57,704 nucleotides of DNA from an uncultured Clostridia bacterium (GTDB lineage Bacteria > Bacillota > Clostridia > Oscillospirales > Ruminococcaceae), in the NCBI GenBank assembly GCA_945923775.1, contig CAMELR010000016.1, forward strand, positions 1 through 57,704, written 5' to 3'. A model generated the notes under the pieces. It worked only from the letters and a program-made list of their open reading frames with translations. It did no database searches and was not told where the DNA came from. Below, in pieces: positions 50,977-57,704 of the stretch. Within the stretch, counting starts at the first letter, position 1; each line of letters starts with the position of its first letter. The position numbers and the translations under genes were made by a program.

Positions 50977-52863
50977 TCATTGACTGCGCGTCCGCAGTTC
51001 CTTTTTATGGTTTTTGTCGCTGTACATAAGCTCGTCGGTCATGCGGATCATGTATTCCAGGTCAGTAGAATCGGTCAGATCGAACGATTTTATACCAACG
51101 CTGGCTGAGATCTCAAATTTCTTGCCGGAAATTAAATTCAGGTTTTCAAGGTAGGCGTCCACAGACCGGTAGATTTCCTCTGAACTTATCGTGCCCGGAA
51201 TGACCGCGACCATCTCGTCTCCGCCCCAGCGTATGCAGAGCGCGTTTTGCGGGCAGCACGACCGGAGCGCGTCCGCGACTGCGCATATCGCGTAATCGCC
51301 GTCGTCGTGGCCGTAGTTGTCGTTGATATGCTTCAGCCCGTCGAGGTCGGCGAGGATAACCGTCATGGTTCCGCTGCACTTTTTCAGCAGTTCCGGATAC
51401 AGATTCTTGAGTGCGGCGCGGTTAAGCAGGTGAGTCAGACCGTCGCAGCGGTACATTTCCTCTATCTTTTCAGTCAGATAATGCTGATACTGCATCGAGC
51501 GGAAAGCTCCGAATGCGGCGTTGAGCGTGCTTGTTATCTGGGAAGCCTTGTAGTAGTTCTGAATGTCGTAGTTGTGGTAGTTGAAGCACAGGAATCCCAT
51601 CGGTACTCCCATATAGTTGAGCGAAAGGAAGATGAGCGGCTCATCATGTTCTGTCAGCATGTCCTTCATATTCGGGTGAAGGTCGGATTTTCTCATGTCG
51701 TCTATTCTGCCGTGCATGGGAAAATTCGTGTTGTAAATGATTTTGAGCAAGTCTGAAAATACTGAATCCGAATGTTTCCTGAGCGGGTCAAAGGTGCGGT
51801 CGGTGCACTCCGGGTTGAGTGCGATCACCATATCGTAAAAATCGTACTTATCCAGCACATTTGCGACCTCTGAGAAATCCTGACATTTCAGTATGTGGGA
51901 CATCATGCGGAACATGTGTTCCTCCTCGTTCTGGTAGCGGTTGAACGAGTTGTTGATGTAGGTAAGTTCCTCGGAGGCGTTGAGCTTTACGGAGGTCGAA
52001 CAGCCACAGCTTTCGGAAGCCTGAAGCTCCGGTACAACGAGAACGTTCCCCGGAACCGCTCTGCCGGAGAGTATCTGCATTATCGTGTCAGAGACAGTCT
52101 GAGCCAAGTGCTCGCTGCTGCACAGGCAGGTAGTTATCTGAGGTGTGCTGTATCTTATTTCGTTTATGCCGTCAAAACCCGTTACGATTACATTTTCGGG
52201 GATTTTGATTCCGTGCCGTTTCAGAACCGACACGGTGGTGATCGCCATGGTGTCATTGGCGCAGATTATTGCCTGAGGAAGCCTCCGGCGGCGCACGAAA
52301 AGCTGTTCCACGGCGCTTTCAGTGGGAACGCTCCAGAATTCGCCGTAGCTGATATCCTCGTCGCCGAAATCCACGTCATATTCAGCGGCGACCTTTCGTA
52401 CCACATCAACGCGCTCCTCGGAAAAGGCATTACCTTTTATTCCCGCGATCATGTGGATATTTTTCACATTGTGGTCTGCGATAACGTGACGGACAATTTT
52501 GTCGAACCCGGCGGTGTAGTCGAAGGTGATCCGTGTGCAGCCGGGGTACTGCGCTCCGACGGTGATCACGGGAAGCCCGTGCGCCTTTGCGTCCGAAATT
52601 ATTCGGCGGACGGTGTCCTTGTCCTTGATGGCTTCGTCGTTTATTACAACCGCGTCGGTTATGTCATAGTTGATCAGGTCAAAGACCGCTTTCTCGCCCT
52701 GCTCGTCAATGGAGTTCCAGAAAAGCTCAGACGGAGTGGAGTATACAAGCAGCCTGGCATTGCAGGAAGCAAGGCATTTTGCAAACGTTGTTATGAATCT
52801 GTGATTGGTCGCTTCGTGTATTTTAGGAGTGCAAAGCGCCACAATGGTTTTTCCGTAAAGCAC
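50977..52863 (-). CDS. LacI-type periplasmic-binding-like sensor fused to GGDEF domain, cytosolic
   Basis: A 628-residue protein without signal peptide, membrane helix or helix-turn-helix. Residues about 4-285 are a LacI/type-1 periplasmic-binding fold (AIICANDTMAITTVSVLKRHG, then VTGFDGINE, as in LacI sugar-sensing cores). Residues about 290-455 are a linker domain of uncertain, possibly GAF-like fold, with a CGC triplet near its start. A diguanylate cyclase domain follows, with DLDGLKHINDNYGHDDGD metal/nucleotide residues and the active-site motif RWGGDEM at 545-551 (Met for the usual Phe). No RxxD inhibitory site precedes it. It probably makes c-di-GMP in response to a cytosolic small molecule. 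GTG start, GGAG 10 bases upstream. Confidence 0.88.
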   Translation of the reverse strand: MLYGKTIVALCTPKIHEATNHRFITTFAKCLASCNARLLVYSTPSELFWNSIDEQGEKAVFDLINYDITDAVVINDEAIKDKDTVRRIISDAKAHGLPVITVGAQYPGCTRITFDYTAGFDKIVRHVIADHNVKNIHMIAGIKGNAFSEERVDVVRKVAAEYDVDFGDEDISYGEFWSVPTESAVEQLFVRRRRLPQAIICANDTMAITTVSVLKRHGIKIPENVIVTGFDGINEIRYSTPQITTCLCSSEHLAQTVSDTIMQILSGRAVPGNVLVVPELQASESCGCSTSVKLNASEELTYINNSFNRYQNEEEHMFRMMSHILKCQDFSEVANVLDKYDFYDMVIALNPECTDRTFDPLRKHSDSVFSDLLKIIYNTNFPMHGRIDDMRKSDLHPNMKDMLTEHDEPLIFLSLNYMGVPMGFLCFNYHNYDIQNYYKASQITSTLNAAFGAFRSMQYQHYLTEKIEEMYRCDGLTHLLNRAALKNLYPELLKKCSGTMTVILADLDGLKHINDNYGHDDGDYAICAVADALRSCCPQNALCIRWGGDEMVAVIPGTISSEEIYRSVDAYLENLNLISGKKFEISASVGIKSFDLTDSTDLEYMIRMTDELMYSDKNHKKELRTRSQ

Positions 52864-52938
52864 AGGAAAGTCTCCTTTGCAAATTCATGATAGTGTCTCG
52901 CTGGGGGAATGGTAATATGAGAAATATTATTAATTCTA

Positions 52939-52967
52939 TTATATCACAAGATTTGATGAATTTCAAT
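52939..52967 (-). promoter_or_regulatory. Sigma-A promoter for the LacI-sensor/GGDEF unit
   Basis: On the minus strand TTGAAA (52962-52967), a 17-base spacer and perfect TATAAT (52939-52944). Confidence 0.78.
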
Positions 52968-53133
52968 ACCGCTGATAAATTTTTCCTTGGTGCAAATCTG
53001 CCCTTATTTATAATAGTATATCCTTTTCGGCATAATTGTATAATCAGCCTGAAAAATCGTACAAATCTATCATGATTATTAAATTTGTCAAAAAAACTTT
53101 ATAAACAAGTTTAATCTTGTACGTTTTTGCCAC

Positions 53134-53161
53134 TTTACAAATCAAATTTTTCTGTTATACT
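53134..53161 (+). promoter_or_regulatory. Promoter for the second ABC exporter operon
   Basis: TTTACA (53134-53139), a 16-base spacer and TATACT (53156-53161). Confidence 0.65.
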
Positions 53162-53164
53162 AAC

Positions 53165-53178
53165 AGTAAACGTTTTCA
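53165..53178 (+). promoter_or_regulatory. cre-like (CcpA/LacI-family) operator at the exporter promoter
   Basis: AGTAAACGTTTTCA matches the cre pattern TGNAANCGNWNNCA at all fixed positions except the first base. It begins 4 bases after the -10 and so covers the start point, a position that gives repression. Confidence 0.55.
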
Positions 53179-53182
53179 AAGA

Positions 53183-53210
53183 CCTGCGCAAAAGAAAGGA
53201 AACGCGCAGG
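53183..53210 (+). other. Hairpin in the exporter leader
   Basis: A 7-bp perfect stem CCTGCGC (53183-53189) / GCGCAGG (53204-53210) with a purine-rich loop lies just upstream of the GGGGAG ribosome site. There is no T tract, so it is not a terminator. It may stabilise the 5' end. Confidence 0.5.
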
Positions 53211-53231
53211 TAAAAGGGAAGGGGAGATAGT

Positions 53232-54971
53232 ATGTTTCTTTTCAGATGGCTGTGGAAGAACATGAAAGGCTGCCGCGCGATATACATACTCGCGCTGTGC
53301 ATTACGGTAGTGTGCCAGTCGATGTACATAATCACACCGTATTTTACGCAGCAGATAACTGATACGTTCATAGTAAACGAGAACGCGCTCCAGAACTTGG
53401 AGGAGCACACGGACGTACTGATTTTCATGCTGGCGGCAATGGTAGGATTCACTCTGCTGCGCTGCGGATTGCAGTACGGAAGCAACATGATGTACGAGCA
53501 CACGTCGCAGACCCTGATCTACCGCGTCAGGAAAGTACTGTTCGACAAGATAGAAAATCAGGACGCGGCGTTCTACAACGTATACCGCACCGGCGATATA
53601 ATGACCCGCGTTTCCGCCGACCTTGACATGGTGCGTCACTCCATCGCGTGGATAATCAAGACCATCGTTGAGTGCATCGTGCTGTTCTCGGCTTCGCTGA
53701 TATTTTTCTTCACCATGGATTGGCTGATGGCGCTTTGCATGATAGCGCTGACTCCGGTGATATTGTTCATCACGTGGCTTTTCAAGCGCAAGGTAGGGCC
53801 TCTTTACGTTGACCTGCGCGAGAAGCTCTCCAGAATGAACACCGCCGCCGAAGAGAATATCTCCGGCAACCGCGTGGTAAAGGCGTTTGCCCGCGAGGAC
53901 TACGAAATGAAGCGGTTCGATGAATTCAGCCAGGAGTACAACAAAGCGAACAAGAAAGCGGCGTTCATGTGGCTGAAGTTCTTCCCGTACCTTGAGGTCA
54001 CTGCGCAGTCGCTGTCTGTTGTAATGCTCATTGCCGGCGGACTTTTCGTAGTGTTCGGACGTATCACAATGGGTCAGTACGCGGCCTTCTCGGGTCTTAT
54101 CTGGACGCTCTCCAACCCGATGAGAACGCTCGGGAACATCGTTAACGATCTCCAGCGCTTCACCGCTTCCGCCAACAAGATAATCGAGATCTACTACGGA
54201 AGCCCCCGGATAGTCGACCGCAACGACGCGGTCGACAAGCCTGGCAGATTTGACGGCAAAATCGAGTTCGACCACGTCAGCTTCTCTTATGACAACACCG
54301 AGGTGCTCAAGGATATCTCCTTTACAGTGGAGCCCGGTGAGACCGTCGTAGTAATGGGCGAGACCGGCTCGGGCAAGACTACGCTTGCGGAACTTATACC
54401 GCGTATCTACGATGTGAACAGCGGCGAGGTAAGGGTCGACGGAGTTAATGTGACCCACCTGAAACTCAAGCAGCTTCGTCACAATATAGGATTCGCAACG
54501 CAGGACGTGCTGCTGTATTCCGATACGATAGACGGCAACATCAGCTTCGGCGATTCCGATATGCCCGAGGAGGACGTTGTAAAGTATGCAAAGGCGGCAG
54601 ACGCGGACGGCTTCATCAGGAAGCTTTCCGACGGCTACGAGACCATCGTCGGCGAGCGCGGCGTGGGACTTTCCGGCGGTCAAAAGCAGCGAATCTCCCT
54701 TGCAAGAGCGCTTGCGGTAAAGCCCTCGATACTGATACTCGACGATACGACCTCCGCGGTCGACCTGGAAACTGAAAAGCATATCCAGAACGCGCTTGCA
54801 AACCTTGATTTCCCCTGCACGAAGCTGATAATCGCGCAGCGTATTTCCACGGCGAAGTACGCCGATAAGATAATCGTGCTGAAGGACGGAAAGATATCCG
54901 AGCAGGGAACACACGAAGAGCTTATAAAGCAGCACGGCTATTACCGTGAAGTATTCGATTTGCAGAAGTAA
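53232..54971 (+). CDS. ABC exporter half-transporter with degenerate ATP site (second pair)
   Basis: A 579-residue exporter half: six membrane helices (about 15-320), then an ATPase domain. Walker A is GETGSGKTT, the signature is normal LSGGQKQR, Walker B is ILILDDTTSAVD with Asp for the catalytic Glu, and the switch position is Gln (IAQRIST). It should pair with the next gene, which has the complementary defects. AGGGGAG precedes the ATG. The pair resembles the BmrCD/YheIH group of multidrug or lipid exporters. The cre-like site suggests carbon-source control. Confidence 0.92.
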   Translation: MFLFRWLWKNMKGCRAIYILALCITVVCQSMYIITPYFTQQITDTFIVNENALQNLEEHTDVLIFMLAAMVGFTLLRCGLQYGSNMMYEHTSQTLIYRVRKVLFDKIENQDAAFYNVYRTGDIMTRVSADLDMVRHSIAWIIKTIVECIVLFSASLIFFFTMDWLMALCMIALTPVILFITWLFKRKVGPLYVDLREKLSRMNTAAEENISGNRVVKAFAREDYEMKRFDEFSQEYNKANKKAAFMWLKFFPYLEVTAQSLSVVMLIAGGLFVVFGRITMGQYAAFSGLIWTLSNPMRTLGNIVNDLQRFTASANKIIEIYYGSPRIVDRNDAVDKPGRFDGKIEFDHVSFSYDNTEVLKDISFTVEPGETVVVMGETGSGKTTLAELIPRIYDVNSGEVRVDGVNVTHLKLKQLRHNIGFATQDVLLYSDTIDGNISFGDSDMPEEDVVKYAKAADADGFIRKLSDGYETIVGERGVGLSGGQKQRISLARALAVKPSILILDDTTSAVDLETEKHIQNALANLDFPCTKLIIAQRISTAKYADKIIVLKDGKISEQGTHEELIKQHGYYREVFDLQK

Positions 54972-54983
54972 GGAGGGATACAG

Positions 54984-56780
54984 ATGGCTAGAAACAAATT
55001 CGACGTCGACGAAGTACTTGAGACCCCATTCGACATACGGCACCTGAAACGTTCGCTGGTCTATGCAGCGAAATACAAGAAGCGCATCGCGATATCCCTG
55101 ATACTCAGCGCCCTTGGCTCTGTGATAGGGCTGTTATCGCCGCTGATAGTTCAGAATGCGATTGATAATTACATGATACCGGTCGACCAGGCGTCCGCCG
55201 TTGCTCCCAACGACCGCGTGAAGTACATAATACTGAGCGGCGTGGCGGTGCTGGCATGCATTATCGTGAGCGTTATATTTGCGAAGATACGTTCGGTGAT
55301 GATGACTAAGGTGGGTCAGGATATCGTCTACGATATCAGAAAGGACCTTTTCGAGCACATGCAGCGGCTCAGCTTTGAGTACTACGACAGCCGCCCGCAC
55401 GGCAAGATACTGACCCGAATCATCAACTACATAAACGCGATATCCGACCTGATGACCAACGGACTCATCAACTTTATCCTTGAGATAATCAACCTGGTGT
55501 TCATCACGATATTCATGTTTTTCGTGAACTGGCAGCTCGCGCTTGTTACAATGGCGGGGCTTCCCGTGTACGCGTTCATAATGCTGGTTATCAAAAACGG
55601 TCAGCGCAAGGCGTGGCAGCAGGTTTCCAACAAGAGCTCCAACCTCAATGCATATCTGCATGAGAGCATAGTCGGCGTAAAGATATCCCAGATGTTCACC
55701 CGCGAGGAAGAAAACGCTGAGATCAACGACAAACTTGCAAAGAAGTATAAAAAGTCGTGGATGAAGGCGGTTTCCTATTCGAACCTTGTATGGCCGAGCA
55801 CCGACGTTGTATCCATCATCGTCAGAGCGTTCATCTTTGTGGTCGGACTAATAGGAATGCGCGGCATGGTGTCGTTTGGTACGATCATCGCAATGACGGA
55901 TTATTCCGCGAGATTCTGGCAGCCGCTGATGAACCTCTCCAACCTGATGAATACCTTTATAAACGCAGTCGCGAATCTGGAGCGTATCTTTGAAATGATG
56001 GACGAGCCGGTAACAGTCGACGACGCACCCGATGCGGTTGAAATGCCCGAGATACACGGAGATGTACACTTTAAAGATGTCACCTTCGCATATGAGCCGG
56101 GAATCAACATTCTGGAACATCTGTCGTTTGACGTAAAGGCAGGGGAGAGCGTGGCGCTTGTAGGTCCTACGGGAGCCGGTAAAACGACGATAGTAAACCT
56201 GCTGTCGAGATTCTATAACCTGAGCGGCGGAGAAGTCCGCATTGACGACAGCGACATTTCAAAGGTAACGCTGCACTCTCTGCGTTCGCAGATGGGCATA
56301 ATGCTTCAGGACAGCTTCATATTCAGCGGAACAATCCGGGACAACATCGCATACGGAAAGCTTGACGCCACAGACGAGGAGATCCGTACAGCGTGCTCGA
56401 TAGTCGGTATAGACAACTATATCGAGTCGCTGCCTGACGGATACAATACGGTGGTTAACGAGCGCGGCTCGGGGCTATCCCAGGGTCAGAAACAGCTTAT
56501 AGCGTTTGCAAGAACGATAGTTTCAGACCCGAAGATACTTGTGCTTGATGAAGCGACCTCCTCAATAGACGCCATGACGGAGAGATATTTACAGCATGGT
56601 CTCGACCACCTGATGCGGGGAAGAACGTCGTTTATAATCGCGCACCGTCTTTCCACGATACGGAGCTGCGACCGGATCATGTACGTTTCCAACAAGGGCA
56701 TTACCGAGGCGGGAACGCACGACGAGCTGATGGCGAAGAAGGGCGATTATTACAAGCTCTATACTGCGCAGTCGGTATAA
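54984..56780 (+). CDS. ABC exporter half-transporter with canonical ATP site (second pair)
   Basis: A 598-residue exporter half with an N-terminal cytoplasmic elbow (KFDVDEVLETPFDIRHLKR), six helices and an ATPase domain. Walker A is GPTGAGKTT, Walker B LDEATSSID with Glu, the switch is His (IAHRLST), and the signature is LSQGQKQL. Together with the preceding gene it forms one working and one degenerate ATP site. It starts 12 bases after the preceding stop with AAGGAGGG upstream. The substrate is unknown. Confidence 0.93.
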   Translation: MARNKFDVDEVLETPFDIRHLKRSLVYAAKYKKRIAISLILSALGSVIGLLSPLIVQNAIDNYMIPVDQASAVAPNDRVKYIILSGVAVLACIIVSVIFAKIRSVMMTKVGQDIVYDIRKDLFEHMQRLSFEYYDSRPHGKILTRIINYINAISDLMTNGLINFILEIINLVFITIFMFFVNWQLALVTMAGLPVYAFIMLVIKNGQRKAWQQVSNKSSNLNAYLHESIVGVKISQMFTREEENAEINDKLAKKYKKSWMKAVSYSNLVWPSTDVVSIIVRAFIFVVGLIGMRGMVSFGTIIAMTDYSARFWQPLMNLSNLMNTFINAVANLERIFEMMDEPVTVDDAPDAVEMPEIHGDVHFKDVTFAYEPGINILEHLSFDVKAGESVALVGPTGAGKTTIVNLLSRFYNLSGGEVRIDDSDISKVTLHSLRSQMGIMLQDSFIFSGTIRDNIAYGKLDATDEEIRTACSIVGIDNYIESLPDGYNTVVNERGSGLSQGQKQLIAFARTIVSDPKILVLDEATSSIDAMTERYLQHGLDHLMRGRTSFIIAHRLSTIRSCDRIMYVSNKGITEAGTHDELMAKKGDYYKLYTAQSV

Positions 56781-56783
56781 TAC

Positions 56784-56816
56784 AAAATCGCTCCGGGTTT
56801 CCGGAGCGATTTTCTT
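56784..56816 (+). terminator. Terminator after the second exporter operon
   Basis: A 13-bp perfect stem (56784-56796, 56801-56813) with tetraloop GTTT, whose right arm ends in TTTT. Confidence 0.88.
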
Positions 56817-56821
56817 ATATA

Positions 56822-56848
56822 AAAATGCGCCGCAGGATATGCGGCGCA
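56822..56848 (-). terminator. Terminator after fba
   Basis: A 9-bp stem TGCGCCGCA (56826-56834) / TGCGGCGCA (56840-56848). On the minus strand it is followed by TTTTTATATA. Confidence 0.9.
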
Positions 56849-56868
56849 AATTAATTGAGCTTTTAAGA

Positions 56869-57704
56869 TTAAGCCTTGCCAACAGAACCGAACAGTTCCA
56901 TCTTCTCCTTAACCTTAGCTTTGATAGCCTCGGTGCCGGGTGCGAGGAGCTTTCTGGGATCGAAGCCCTTGCCCTGGAGATCCTTGCCCTCTTCGATGTA
57001 CTTTCTTGTAGCTTCCTGGAATACGAGCTGGCACTCGGTGTTAACGTTGATCTTAGCAACGCCGAGAGAAATAGCCTTCTTGATCATATCGTCAGGAATG
57101 CCTGTGCCGCCGTGAAGTACGAGAGGCATGTCGCCAACTTCTGCCTTGATCTTAGCAAGTGTATCGAAGGAAAGACCCGGCCAGTTTGCGGGATACTTGC
57201 CGTGGATATTACCGATACCAGCAGCCAGCATTGTAACGCCCAGGTCAGCAACCATCTTGCACTCCTTAGGATCAGCGCACTCGCCCATACCGATTACGCC
57301 GTCTTCCTCGCCGCCGATGGAACCTACCTCAGCCTCGAGGGAGATACCGAGGATATCGCAGGTGTTTACAAGAGCAGTAGTCTTTGCGATATTCTCTTCG
57401 ATCGGATAGTGAGAGCCGTCGAACATGATGGAGGAGAAGCCTGCGTTGATGCAAGCCTTAGCGCCCTCAAAGGTGCCGTGGTCAAGGTGCAGAGCTACCG
57501 GAACAGTGATGTGAAGGTTCTCGATCATGCCCTTTACCATGCCAACGATGGTGGAATAACCACACATATACTTGCCTGCGCCCTCAGAAACACCGAGGAT
57601 AACAGGAGAATTGCACTCCTCTGCGGTGAGAAGGATAGCCTTTGTCCACTCAAGGTTGTTGATGTTGAACTGACCAACAGCGTACTTGCCGTCGCGAGCC
57701 TTGT
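56869..57704 (-). CDS. fba: Class II fructose-bisphosphate aldolase, 5' end cut by window edge
   Basis: A zinc-dependent glycolytic aldolase; 278 residues are visible and about 10 N-terminal ones lie beyond the right edge. The first visible codons read KARDGKYAVGQFNINNLEW, the usual start region. Zinc and substrate motifs are LHLDHG, FDGSHYPIEENI, EAEVGSIGGEEDG, NIHGKYPANWPGL and VLHGGTGI, followed by KINVNTE. The reaction splits fructose 1,6-bisphosphate into dihydroxyacetone phosphate and glyceraldehyde 3-phosphate. The internal ATG at 57567 is not the start, since the conserved frame runs through it. Confidence 0.96.
   Translation of the reverse strand, partial: KARDGKYAVGQFNINNLEWTKAILLTAEECNSPVILGVSEGAGKYMCGYSTIVGMVKGMIENLHITVPVALHLDHGTFEGAKACINAGFSSIMFDGSHYPIEENIAKTTALVNTCDILGISLEAEVGSIGGEEDGVIGMGECADPKECKMVADLGVTMLAAGIGNIHGKYPANWPGLSFDTLAKIKAEVGDMPLVLHGGTGIPDDMIKKAISLGVAKINVNTECQLVFQEATRKYIEEGKDLQGKGFDPRKLLAPGTEAIKAKVKEKMELFGSVGKA

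Larger units (their letters stand above)
52864..53231. other. 368-base divergent intergenic region
   Basis: An AT-rich gap between the LacI-sensor/GGDEF unit and the second exporter operon. It holds the two divergent promoters, a cre-like site and a leader hairpin, listed separately. I see no RNA gene or coding frame in it. Confidence 0.7.

Noticed and set aside
1-57704. CRISPR arrays, rRNA or tRNA genes, IS elements, prophage or attachment sites
   Set aside because: Read through on both strands: no regularly spaced repeats, no cloverleaf sequences, and no transposase, integrase or phage motifs were seen.

Overview
The window looks like a chromosomal segment of a cellulolytic clostridial bacterium (Firmicutes, probably the Oscillospiraceae/Ruminococcus group). 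Three things point there. Clear Shine-Dalgarno sites and AT-rich sigma-A promoters (TTGACA-17-TATAAT) sit among fairly GC-rich genes. The rplU-prp-rpmA set carries an L27 with the Firmicutes N-terminal extension. Three glycoside hydrolases accompany mixed-acid/ethanol fermentation genes. No species is claimed. Most of the window is ordinary core chromosome: I see no IS element, prophage, CRISPR array, rRNA or tRNA gene.

Layout, left to right. 1-1.8 kb: the end of a DUF4829-like exported protein and alr (minus). 1.8-7.2 kb: a plus-strand operon of an LCP-like wall protein, a LUD-domain protein, manA, a ROK sugar kinase and ilvD. 7.3-8.6 kb: a small M50-type membrane protease and an AIM24/TIGR00266 protein. 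8.7-14.2 kb: a three-gene MacB-like ABC operon whose middle gene is a 1067-residue repeat-containing surface protein. 14.3-17.2 kb: an iron alcohol dehydrogenase and a MATE exporter. 17.2-22.5 kb: the ribosome and RNA-maintenance cluster (L21 leader, rplU, prp, rpmA, obgE, a methyltransferase-like gene, mrnC, a YitT protein, a YebC protein).

22.6-27.1 kb: a heterodimeric ABC exporter (minus) divergent from a LysR regulator. 27.1-38.9 kb is the polysaccharide region: a GH5 lipoprotein, a hybrid histidine kinase, a SPOUT methylase, an AraC regulator, a cytosolic GH26 mannanase coupled to tcdA, hpt, an AzgA-type purine permease, and a CBM2-GH5 lipoprotein. 39-43 kb: carB without carA, and a histone-H1-like protein. 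43-48 kb: a TIGR02172 phosphotransferase, adhE with a Rex-type operator and a long structured leader, and a LysR gene. 48-50.4 kb: ilvBN. 50.4-52.9 kb: a flavodoxin-like protein with a LacI-sensor/GGDEF fusion. 53.1-56.8 kb: a second heterodimeric ABC exporter. The right edge cuts a class II fba.

Functionally the window joins plant-polysaccharide attack at the cell surface (two tethered GH5 enzymes) and in the cytoplasm (GH26, then manA and ROK kinase) to glycolysis (fba) and redox-controlled ethanol formation (adhE, Fe-ADH). The branched-chain amino-acid genes ilvD and ilvBN lie in two separate units. The least ordinary items are the adhE leader RNA, the ABC operon with the giant surface protein in the usual place of an adaptor, and the cytosolic LacI-sensor/GGDEF protein. 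All assignments come from reading motifs and translations; no database search was run.
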